Made by a program: the position numbers and the translations under genes. Below are positions 29,187 to 35,474 of a stretch of DNA of 64,000 bases, piece by piece. The stretch spans positions 1 through 64,000 of the forward strand of contig NZ_VOHL01000005.1 of NCBI RefSeq assembly GCF_007859195.1. Reading direction: 5' to 3'. Under the pieces are notes generated by a model. It worked only from the letters and a program-made list of their open reading frames with translations. It was not told where the DNA came from and ran no database searches. This DNA comes from Streptococcus cuniculipharyngis (GTDB taxonomy: Bacteria; Bacillota; Bacilli; Lactobacillales; Streptococcaceae). The stretch's first letter is position 1. Every line of letters starts with the position of its first letter.

Positions 29187-31370
29187 TTATTTCCCTTTTT
29201 TGATTAAAGTTAATAGATGATCAATAAAATAATATTGTCCTAGCATACCATTAGCATAGCTATAATTTATTTTCTCTTGTAGAGGGTCAATTAAGACCAG
29301 TTTATTTGCCTTATAAATTGAATAGTCATAAATATGATTAAAAATTTTTACACTAATATTGAGGTATTTAATATCATTAAAATAAAAATACAGCCAAGCA
29401 TTTGCGAGTCCAAGACCAGCTAAACCAGTGTTGAGAGAGGTACTCTTGGCATAGGTGTGATCGATTCCTAGACTTAAGATTTTGATAAAGTCATCAAATT
29501 CAGTAGTATTGTGTTTTAGGCTAAATTTAATCAATTCGATGATTAGCCCAGAATTTCCATTAGTCAAATAAGGTGAAAGATATTGATCTAGTTTTATATA
29601 AGGAATGCCCTTTTCAAAGGAAATATCAGTAATTTTAATTGATTTAACTGTCTCTCTAAATAGAGTTTCCTCCCCATCGTGATTATTTAAAATTTGTAAA
29701 ACACGATATTTGTATTTGTAATTCGTATTGTTTGAATAAATGATTTTATCAAGAAAATCCAAGTGTTTTTTATAAGAATCTTTTTTTAGAATTAACTTAG
29801 CAAGTACTGTTTCAATATTATCATTTTGCTTGTCTTGTAGTATTTCGTCGAATAGATTGTTCTCAGAAGATGGTAAATCATAGTATTTGACAGCAAGATA
29901 ATTATCAACTGTATCCAACAACGATGTTCCGGGTATTTCAAAAGAATTTACGGTAAGTAAAGTTTCTAGAATTTGTACTCTTTTAAAATCAAGCAGTTCA
30001 AGATTTATATTCGGAAGAGTAGAGATTAATGTTGAAAGATCAAATTGTTTTTCATTATTAAAATCGTTCAAGAATAACTGGATGATATGGATAGGAAAAT
30101 TCATTTCATAGCTCATTTTTAAAAATGATTTCACAGTAGAAAAGCCAGATTTATCAAATTTTAGAAGTGAAGTAGCATTTGTTAACAAGTCAATTATGGA
30201 GTACCACAACTTAATACGATCTCGTTTTTCAAATTTTGAAGTAATATGAGAAGGATAATGATTATTTGTAGTTTCTACTAACATATCAGATTTTTTGCTA
30301 TAAGCTGTTTCAAAATCAATGAAATACAGATTATCCTCAGAGTCTAAAATCATATTACTAGTAGAGATATCTTCAAGAAGTATACCTTCTTTATGAATCA
30401 ATTCTAGTTTTTCAAACATTTGAGTAATTATTGCAGAAATATTGTCGCAAAATAGATCATGTTCGATTGATGGACGGCTTAGTAGGAGATTGAATTTGTT
30501 TTTCAAGCAATCCAATCTTTCTCCTCTAATATACTCTTCAACAAGATAGTAGTTTTCATCATCAAAAAATTCATCGATAACTTTCGGAATAAATGATTTT
30601 TGCAGAGTAGATAATGTATGGTATTCGTTCTGTAGTAAATCAATTGCAGATATATCCTCATTTATATAAACATTTTTTCTTGCTTCTTTTACAATTACAT
30701 TTTCTTCATTGAGTATATCAAAAGCAATATAGACATTACCTGAACCTGTTTGATGAATAATCGACTTCATTATGTAACGATTATTCATTTTTATTTCATT
30801 ATTATCATGAGCAGATGTGTATGATTTGTCTGGGAATAACTCTTCAATAAAGCTTGGACATTCATAATAAGGTCCCTGTATATCAGGATAGGTATTACCT
30901 TCTAAATCTTTTAGTAGAGGGCGTTCTCCATTTATTAAAGTGGCATTCATTACCCCGTAACGATAGAAAAGGACATTTGAATTTTTGTATCTGTGATCAG
31001 TTAAAATTTGAATTCCTTGAAAACCATCTAATAGATTATGAAGTAGTTCTAAAATCTTTAAAAATTTTTTATCATTTTCTGGGTATATGGTTATGAATTT
31101 TCCAACTTCAATAGGTGAGGATTTTTTTGAAAATATATCTAATAGATCTTTGGTATTATTGATAAACTTGAATGAGATGTGTTCCTCATAACAACAAGAC
31201 ATAGTTTTTGTTAGGATATCTTGATAGTTTTCAAGAGTCGCAGATATGTGAATTTTCCAGCCTTGATAGGGAATAGCAGTTTCAGACATAGAAATGTAAG
31301 TAAAGCAGTCAGTATTCTTTATAGTAACATCGTCATAAAAAGTGATATTTTCAAGAGTAATTAATGACAT
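29187..31370 (-). CDS. lanKC: Class III lanthipeptide synthetase LanKC
   Basis: A three-domain enzyme that phosphorylates Ser/Thr, eliminates phosphate to dehydro-residues and cyclises them with Cys. N-terminal OspF-like lyase (about 30-145): QGWKIHISAT, then VGKFITIYP and FYRYGVMN. Kinase (about 195-400): glycine loop HQTGSGNVY, Lys228 in VIVKEA, catalytic EDISTSN (Asp334, Asn339), and IDFE in place of DFG. C-terminal LanC-like toroid (about 420-727) with GLAGLGLANAW and ANGMLGQ. No Cys-Cys-His zinc triad is visible, as in class III. At 727 residues it is shorter than the usual 800-900. ATG 31370 has AAAGGAA upstream; the ATG at 31385 lacks one. Confidence 0.9.
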   Translation of the reverse strand: MSLITLENITFYDDVTIKNTDCFTYISMSETAIPYQGWKIHISATLENYQDILTKTMSCCYEEHISFKFINNTKDLLDIFSKKSSPIEVGKFITIYPENDKKFLKILELLHNLLDGFQGIQILTDHRYKNSNVLFYRYGVMNATLINGERPLLKDLEGNTYPDIQGPYYECPSFIEELFPDKSYTSAHDNNEIKMNNRYIMKSIIHQTGSGNVYIAFDILNEENVIVKEARKNVYINEDISAIDLLQNEYHTLSTLQKSFIPKVIDEFFDDENYYLVEEYIRGERLDCLKNKFNLLLSRPSIEHDLFCDNISAIITQMFEKLELIHKEGILLEDISTSNMILDSEDNLYFIDFETAYSKKSDMLVETTNNHYPSHITSKFEKRDRIKLWYSIIDLLTNATSLLKFDKSGFSTVKSFLKMSYEMNFPIHIIQLFLNDFNNEKQFDLSTLISTLPNINLELLDFKRVQILETLLTVNSFEIPGTSLLDTVDNYLAVKYYDLPSSENNLFDEILQDKQNDNIETVLAKLILKKDSYKKHLDFLDKIIYSNNTNYKYKYRVLQILNNHDGEETLFRETVKSIKITDISFEKGIPYIKLDQYLSPYLTNGNSGLIIELIKFSLKHNTTEFDDFIKILSLGIDHTYAKSTSLNTGLAGLGLANAWLYFYFNDIKYLNISVKIFNHIYDYSIYKANKLVLIDPLQEKINYSYANGMLGQYYFIDHLLTLIKKGK

Positions 31371-31387
31371 TTTTATTCCTTTCAAAA

Positions 31388-31431
31388 AAACTGTAATTAC
31401 GGGGACTGATCTCCTTTGGTAATTACAGTTT
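31388..31431 (-). terminator. Hairpin with T run between rgg and lanKC
   Basis: On the minus strand the 13-bp perfect stem AAACTGTAATTAC/GTAATTACAGTTT with an 18-nt loop is followed by a run of seven T counting the stem end. It looks like a full intrinsic terminator placed directly before the lanKC ribosome site, so lanKC needs read-through, anti-termination or a promoter inside the rgg tail (AT-rich TATATAGT near 31433-31440). Confidence 0.75.
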
Positions 31432-31462
31432 ACTATATAAAATATCTAAGAAATTTTATTTG

Positions 31463-32335
31463 TCATATAATGGAATTTAGCAAATTTTCATAGTACAGCT
31501 CTCTTGCGAGAAAAAGATTTTCAGCACCTAGGTTTTTTAATGATTCAAGAGCCATTTCTATTTTTTTCTTACCAATTTCTACTTTTCCTATTTTAATCCA
31601 ATAACTTCCTTCTACAATATTGTATTCAAGTTTTTCATATAGAAATATTTCAGGAATATCCATTTCTGATAATAAGTCAAGATATAGTTTAGAATGTTCG
31701 AGATCATTTCTATCTAAAAATTCAGATATGGCATTTATTAATATGGAAATTCGAATTCTTTTGTTTGAATCGTTATTTCCGAATAAAGTAGTTTTATAAA
31801 CAATTTCTTTTGTTAAAATATTAAGTGTTTCTGTTGGTATTGCAGTCATGCTATTCCCAAAGATAATTAATTCTCGTTTTCCCCACTGATCTATATCAAA
31901 AAGATAGTCAGAAATCTGTCTAATTTTTTTTTCATCGATTTTATTACCAGTAAGATTCACTAAAAACGATTCAATCATTATGGAATTATAAAGAAAAGTT
32001 TTTTTATTTGTTTCGTTGTATTTAGCTATTTCTGTCGAAAGGTATTTTCGTAAAGCTAATATGTTATTTTGGTAAAAAGCTTTACTAACATGTTCAAGTA
32101 ATTCTTCAGTATTTGTAGGATTTTCTTTAGATACTAAACCATAAAATTCTTCTATGCTGACATCGAGATTTTCTAATAATGAAAAGAAACGGGATAGGGA
32201 GATTTCAGATTCTCCTCTTTCAAATTTTGAAAGAAAGGAAACAGATAAATAATCTCCTGCAACATCTTTTAGAGAAAGCTTCTTAGATAGTCGTATTTTT
32301 TTAAATAAACTTCCCATATCTACTGTATCAATCAT
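31463..32335 (-). CDS. Rgg/RopB/MutR-family transcriptional regulator
   Basis: A 290-residue regulator with N-terminal helix-turn-helix (about 9-62: FKKIRLSKKLSLKDVAGD, then SVSFLSKFERGESEIS) and an all-helical TPR-like peptide-binding domain (70-290) ending in YYENLLNSII. Rgg proteins respond to short hydrophobic peptides and commonly control adjacent peptide or bacteriocin genes. It has its own extended -10 (TGTTATAAT on the minus strand, 32384-32379) and GGGGGAA ribosome site. It lies between the precursor operon and lanKC, so it is the likely cluster regulator. No convincing cognate signal-peptide gene was found nearby. Confidence 0.88.
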   Translation of the reverse strand: MIDTVDMGSLFKKIRLSKKLSLKDVAGDYLSVSFLSKFERGESEISLSRFFSLLENLDVSIEEFYGLVSKENPTNTEELLEHVSKAFYQNNILALRKYLSTEIAKYNETNKKTFLYNSIMIESFLVNLTGNKIDEKKIRQISDYLFDIDQWGKRELIIFGNSMTAIPTETLNILTKEIVYKTTLFGNNDSNKRIRISILINAISEFLDRNDLEHSKLYLDLLSEMDIPEIFLYEKLEYNIVEGSYWIKIGKVEIGKKKIEMALESLKNLGAENLFLARELYYENLLNSII

Positions 32336-32409
32336 ATCTAATTCCCCCTATTTAAAAAATAGAATGTGTTTTATAACCATTATAACAATATTTTTGATGA
32401 ATTGAAAAG

Positions 32410-32464
32410 CCCCCACCATCAGAATAACTACAATCATTTATGGTAGTTATTCTGATGGTAGGGG
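32410..32464 (-). terminator. Strong terminator of the precursor operon
   Basis: A 22-bp stem with one mismatch (ACCATCAGAATAACTAC paired with GTAGTTATTCTGATGGT, plus C/G closing pairs) and an 11-nt loop, followed on the minus strand by CTTTT. It separates the micro-ORF operon from rgg. Confidence 0.85.
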
Positions 32465-32604
32465 TTTATAGTAGAATTTTTAACTAGTTTTCTTTTTACT
32501 TTATTTTATCAGTTCAATAAAGAATAATAGTGATGGATTGATTAGTTACTAAATAATAAGATTATTAGTTTTTTAAGTATGTATGGTTATTATTTCCTAT
32601 TTAG

Positions 32605-32694
32605 TTATTTAGAAGGGCAATAAATAGTGATTTTGATAATCCCTTGTGTAGTAGCAGTATTATTTGGTAATTGATTTAATTTTTGAGTGTTCAT
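32605..32694 (-). CDS. Lanthipeptide precursor candidate 2, 29 residues
   Basis: The product starts MNTQKLNQLPNNT and ends KITIYCPSK. It is nearly identical to the upstream gene at 32801-32712: leader part differs by S/T and K/Q, the core by A/V, A/I-type and T/K changes, while QKLN, LPNNT, TTQG and ITIYCPSK are conserved. The core is rich in Thr, with one Cys (26) three residues after Thr23 (T-x-x-C) and Ser28. No double-glycine site exists. AAGGAG precedes ATG. Adjacent LanKC makes a modified peptide likely. Confidence 0.8.
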   Translation of the reverse strand: MNTQKLNQLPNNTATTQGIIKITIYCPSK

Positions 32695-32711
32695 AATTTT
32701 TTTCTCCTTAA

Positions 32712-32801
32712 TTACTTAGAAGGGCAATAGATAGTAATAGTGATAGCTCCTTGAGTGGTAACAGTATTATTTGGTAGTTTGTTTAGTTTTTGACTATTCA
32801 T
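32712..32801 (-). CDS. Lanthipeptide precursor candidate 1, 29 residues
   Basis: The product starts MNSQKLNKLPNNT, continues with VTTQG and ends ITITIYCPSK. Thr13, 15, 16, 21 and 23, Ser28 and a single Cys26 are available; Thr23-x-x-Cys26 would give a four-residue methyllanthionine ring, the simplest prediction. The leader would be only about 12-14 residues, short for class III, where a hydrophobic leader helix (here LNKL) guides the enzyme. GGAGGAA lies in the end of the preceding gene, 7 nt before ATG. The tandem copy at 32694-32605 supports function by conservation. Confidence 0.82.
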   Translation of the reverse strand: MNSQKLNKLPNNTVTTQGAITITIYCPSK

Positions 32802-32805
32802 AAGT

Positions 32806-32997
32806 TTATTCCTCCACAACTGATTTATTCATGATATTTAAGACAAATCGTTTAATAAATCCTTCAAATCCAGAATCATGTAATTCATCATCTAACTCTT
32901 TTTGTACTTGTTTATGAATTACATTTCGCTTATCTTGGGGAATGACATTCCCGTTTGCGTCATACCATTTACAGTTTTTAAAGATTCTAGCAAACAT
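32806..32997 (-). CDS. 63-residue protein of the precursor operon, unknown
   Basis: A charged small protein, starting MFARIFKNCKWYDANGNVIP and with an acidic middle (KELDDELHDSGFEGF) before a hydrophobic end (FIKRFVLNIMNK). It has no signal peptide or membrane helix long enough to span. The stop lies 4 nt before precursor candidate 1 and its last codons contain that gene's ribosome site, so translation is coupled. I do not recognise it; it could be an immunity, chaperone or leader-binding protein. Confidence 0.7.
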   Translation of the reverse strand: MFARIFKNCKWYDANGNVIPQDKRNVIHKQVQKELDDELHDSGFEGFIKRFVLNIMNKSVVEE

Positions 32998-33000
32998 AAT

Positions 33001-33078
33001 TTATTCTCCTTTAAATAATTTGGGTAATTTTTGAATAGAGTTTTTAATAATTTGATCTCCATAAATAATTTTTGTCAT
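33001..33078 (-). CDS. 25-residue peptide, first gene of the precursor operon
   Basis: The product starts MTKIIYGDQII and ends IQKLPKLFKGE. An AAGGAGG ribosome site lies 7 nt before ATG, and its own last codons form the ribosome site of the next gene (AAAGGAG). It is amphipathic and basic, without Cys. The segment NSIQKLPKL resembles NSQKLNKLP of the precursor leaders. It could be a signal peptide for the Rgg protein, a leader-like decoy or an unmodified partner; the function is unknown. Confidence 0.65.
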   Translation of the reverse strand: MTKIIYGDQIIKNSIQKLPKLFKGE

Positions 33079-33104
33079 GTTAACCTCCTTTTGATTTATT
33101 TGAT

Positions 33105-33170
33105 AGTTTTATTTTAACTCTATAATTGATTAATTTTTAAAAAGTTTCTTATTTTGGAAAGTGAGAAGAA
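33105..33170 (-). promoter_or_regulatory. Promoter and candidate Rgg operator of the precursor operon
   Basis: On the minus strand the imperfect palindrome TTTCCAAAATAAGAAA (about 33162-33147) precedes an AT-rich spacer and TATAGA (near 33125), a possible -10; the operon's first ATG is at 33078. Activators of the Rgg/MutR family bind just upstream of or over a weak -35, which fits this layout. It is an inference from position and symmetry. Confidence 0.45.
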
Positions 33171-33250
33171 CTTTAATCAACAAATTTTAACTAAATTTCA
33201 AGGAAAAAGTAGCTGAAAGTTCCACTTTATGAAACTCGGAGATAAATTTT

Positions 33251-33473
33251 ATATTTTCCATATATGACAATATAGCTACCGAATTAGCTACGCAATGAGG
33301 CTATATAAATGCTATGTTAGAAATTTAGATAATGTTTCAAATAAAGAAAAAGGTATCATGCGAAAAAGACAGAGTTGGAGAAAGCCATTAATCGTGTGGC
33401 TATAAAAATTGTTTCAGATAATCTGGGAGATAATCACATTTCAGTTGTTGCACAATCATATCTATATCAGTAA
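33251..33473 (+). pseudogene. Decayed C-terminal end of a tyrosine recombinase
   Basis: Fragments in three frames match the end of the recombinase at 25982-26908. SYRISYAMRLY corresponds to SYRASYARRVY, IMRKRQS to VMRKDRA, and NLGDNHISVVAQSYLYQ to NLGHNRISVIAQSYLY, ending at TAA 33471-33473. At least two frameshifts are needed, and nothing upstream of the His-x-x-Arg region remains. It lies on the strand opposite to the intact gene, at the other edge of the lanthipeptide cluster, marking an element boundary. Confidence 0.75.
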
Positions 33474-33678
33474 AAGTAAAAAGAAAAGATATTGTAATTA
33501 GAGAGATTTTTTCTTTTGGCTGAGTGAGCTTATGCGATAAAACTTTTGATTTTTGTGATTTTTGTGCGGACATGTTAGTAAGATTTCTTGTTGTCAAAAG
33601 GAAATTGGAATAAATCAGTGAACGCTTGCAACGCAAATTTATTTAAGGTGTAATGTAATTATAAAAACTACTAAGGAG
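33474..33678. other. Non-coding right edge of the island
   Basis: No gene is supported. The first 75 nt continue to resemble the DNA downstream of the intact recombinase (TTTTGGCTGAGT..GCTTATGC at 33514-33538 versus TTTTGACTGAGT..GCTTATGC on the minus strand at 25931-25910). A long minus-strand frame here (33636-33400) overlaps the recombinase remnant and is taken as chance. Confidence 0.5.
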
Positions 33679-34155
33679 ATGATTGTATGGTTTCAGTCGG
33701 ATGCCTCAGTAGAGAAGGAAGAGATTAAGACGGAGACCTACCAGTATCAGGAGACTGATGAAGGACAGATTCAAACAATGACTGAAAAAATTACCTATCA
33801 AGGAGATACTTTTTTAAGTTTGGATTTGCTGATTGAGGAGCCTCTAGATGCGGAGACTAAGGCTGTGTTAGCAGGACAAGATTTGGCCAGTATTAAAGAG
33901 GAGATTATTACTTCTGTTGAAAATGAGGCCAGTTTATCTCAACTAAGAGCGCTTAAAGGCATTACAACGAGTATTGATTTGCGAGAAGATTACACATTTG
34001 TAGCGCGGGTGGTGATTGACATGCAGGTGGTCAATCTGGATGAACTTTCTGCTCTGGATGGCTTGACAGGAAATTTTGCTGATTTTAAGGTTTTAAAGCC
34101 GACGGATTATATTGCCAATCTTGTGGCACAAGAGGCAGTGAGAGTGGATGAGTAG
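33679..34155 (+). pseudogene. DUF1307 (YehR-like) lipoprotein lacking its signal peptide
   Basis: The 158 residues match the globular part of streptococcal DUF1307 lipoproteins: repeated TYQYQ..ITYQGD strands, then GITTSIDLREDYTFVARVVIDM and NLDELSALDGL. Family members begin with a lipoprotein signal and a lipobox Cys; here the frame begins MIVWFQSDASVEK, with neither. An AAGGAG precedes ATG 33679, but the N terminus was probably removed by the island junction just upstream. Any product would stay in the cytoplasm and is unlikely to work. Confidence 0.65.
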
Positions 34156-34190
34156 TGGAAAAATTAATTTAAGAAATAAAGTAGTTGTTC

Positions 34191-34219
34191 TTGTTAATTT
34201 GCCGTAAATACGTTATAAT
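34191..34219 (+). promoter_or_regulatory. Promoter of the ireB-ruvX-DUF1292 operon
   Basis: TTGTTA (34191-34196), 17 nt, TATAAT (34214-34219), 36 nt before the ireB ATG. Confidence 0.75.
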
Positions 34220-34254
34220 AAAACCTAAGATTACCATGGAAAGTAGGTGGATTT

Positions 34255-34524
34255 ATGGGATTTACAGATGAAACTGTTAGATTTAGATTGGATGATGGTA
34301 ATAAAAAAGAAATTAGCGAAACTTTGACAGCGGTCTATCGTTCGCTAGAAGAAAAAGGTTACAATCCAATCAACCAGATTGTCGGTTATGTCTTGAGTGG
34401 TGATCCAGCGTATGTTCCCCGTTACAATGATGCACGCAATCAAATCCGCAAGTATGAGCGAGACGAGATAGTTGAAGAACTTGTTCGTTTCTATCTTAAA
34501 GGAAATGGGATTGATAGCCTATGA
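34255..34524 (+). CDS. ireB: IreB family regulatory phosphoprotein (DUF965)
   Basis: An 89-residue protein with the family pattern [17 protein letters not shown], then [27 protein letters not shown] and a helical end. In Enterococcus faecalis IreB is a dimeric target of the Ser/Thr kinase IreK and limits cephalosporin resistance; the N-terminal Thr residues are the phosphorylation sites there and are present here. It overlaps ruvX by 4 nt (ATGA). In other streptococci it directly follows spxA; here the accessory island separates them. Confidence 0.93.
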   Translation: MGFTDETVRFRLDDGNKKEISETLTAVYRSLEEKGYNPINQIVGYVLSGDPAYVPRYNDARNQIRKYERDEIVEELVRFYLKGNGIDSL

Positions 34525-34940
34525 GGGTCATGGGGCTAGATGTTGGTTCTAAGACGGTAGGTGTTGCCATCAGTGATCCTTTGGGGTTTACCGCCCAAGG
34601 ACTTGAAATCATTAGCATTGATGAGGACAAGGAAGAGTTTGGCTTGGATCGTTTGGCTGAGTTGGTCAAGACCTACCAGGTGGAACGTTTTGTGATTGGT
34701 CTGCCTAAGAACATGAATAATACCAGTGGACCAAGGGTGGAAGCCAGCCAAGCCTATGGAAAAAAAGTGGAAGATTTGTTCCATTTACCAGTTGATTATC
34801 AAGATGAACGGTTGACAACGGTACAAGCCGAACGCATGCTGGTAGAACAGGCAGATATTAGTCGTAACAAACGTAAAAAAGTTATTGATAAGCTGGCTGC
34901 CCAACTGATTTTACAAAATTATTTAGATCGAATGTTTTAA
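34521..34940 (+). CDS. ruvX: RuvX/YqgF Holliday junction resolvase-like nuclease
   Basis: A 139-residue RNase H-fold protein. The acidic residues are in [15 protein letters not shown] (first Asp), the [14 protein letters not shown] loop, and DERLTT (second acidic pair). Relatives are implicated in pre-16S rRNA 5' processing as well as recombination. The start overlaps the ireB stop, and 11 nt later DUF1292 follows, giving the conserved three-gene operon. Confidence 0.94.
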   Translation: MRVMGLDVGSKTVGVAISDPLGFTAQGLEIISIDEDKEEFGLDRLAELVKTYQVERFVIGLPKNMNNTSGPRVEASQAYGKKVEDLFHLPVDYQDERLTTVQAERMLVEQADISRNKRKKVIDKLAAQLILQNYLDRMF

Positions 34941-34951
34941 GGAGAAGAAAA

Positions 34952-35251
34952 ATGTCACATAACCATGAGCATGATCATGAAGTTATTACTTTGGTGGATG
35001 AAGCGGGAAATGAAACCCTCTTTGAGATTCTGTTAACCATTGATGGTCAAGAGGAGTATGGTAAAAATTATGTCTTGCTAGTACCGGTTGGTGCTGAGGA
35101 AGACGAAGCAGGTCAGGTTGAAATTCAGGCTTATTCGTTTATCGAGAATGAAGATGGCACCGAAGGCGATTTGCAACCAATTCCTGAAGATTCAGAAGCT
35201 GAGTGGAACATGATTGAAGAAGTATTTAATAGCTTTTTAGATGAAGAATAA
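34952..35251 (+). CDS. DUF1292 family protein (YrzB-like)
   Basis: A 99-residue very acidic protein with the family motif [20 protein letters not shown] and a C-terminal [16 protein letters not shown]. The His/Asp-rich N terminus ([10 protein letters not shown]) could bind metal, though this is not known. The function is unknown; the gene is conserved after ruvX in Firmicutes. AAGGAG lies 7 nt before ATG. Confidence 0.92.
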   Translation: MSHNHEHDHEVITLVDEAGNETLFEILLTIDGQEEYGKNYVLLVPVGAEEDEAGQVEIQAYSFIENEDGTEGDLQPIPEDSEAEWNMIEEVFNSFLDEE

Positions 35252-35252
35252 G

Positions 35253-35282
35253 GGTCAGGTAGCGGGTGCTACCTGATTTTTT
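35253..35282 (+). terminator. Terminator of the ireB operon
   Basis: The stem TCAGGTAGC/GCTACCTGA has loop GGGT and is followed by six T, just after the DUF1292 stop. Confidence 0.9.
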
Positions 35283-35290
35283 GTGCCAAA

Positions 35291-35301
35291 TGACGAATAA
35301 A
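35291..35301 (+). promoter_or_regulatory. CIN-box-like element
   Basis: The sequence GACGAATAAATA differs from the cinA element TACGAATAAATA only in the first base. It is placed 16 nt before a 40-codon ORF and upstream of the membrane-protein gene. In S. pneumoniae a competence-induced gene, ccs4, lies in the corresponding region, so late-competence control is plausible. Confidence 0.5.
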
Positions 35302-35306
35302 TAGGT

Positions 35307-35429
35307 ATGAGAAAAGAATTGTTAAGTCCAGAGGAAAAAGAATTTTTGCAGGCCTATCAGGCCCGTCCCTATCACTATTTCCGCGATATTTGTCGCTATC
35401 TCAACCTCCTTAGAAAATTGACTAAATGA
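35307..35429 (+). CDS. 40-residue protein downstream of a CIN-like box
   Basis: The product begins MRKELLSPEEKEFLQAYQAR and ends YLNLLRKLTK; it is basic and probably helical, without signal or membrane segment. Only a weak AGG ribosome site is present. It fills the gap between the DUF1292 terminator and the next gene and may be a competence-induced micro-protein. I do not recognise a family from sequence alone. Confidence 0.5.
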   Translation: MRKELLSPEEKEFLQAYQARPYHYFRDICRYLNLLRKLTK

Positions 35430-35474
35430 CGAATTCTGATATACTGGAAATAGGAGAATTCAAGGAGAAGATTT

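Noticed and set aside
31388-31431. Riboswitch before lanKC
   Set aside because: A single plain hairpin with a T run and no known aptamer pattern; terminator or attenuator is sufficient.
32580-32625. Very short hydrophobic plus-strand ORFs (MVIISYLVI; MYGYYFLFSYLEGQ) as signal peptides for the Rgg protein
   Set aside because: The position upstream of rgg fits, but there is no ribosome site or clear promoter, and they overlap the end of precursor candidate 2 in antisense.
33400-33636. 78-codon minus-strand ORF at the island edge
   Set aside because: It is antisense to the recombinase remnant and the conserved downstream motif; the opposite strand has the recognisable protein sequence.
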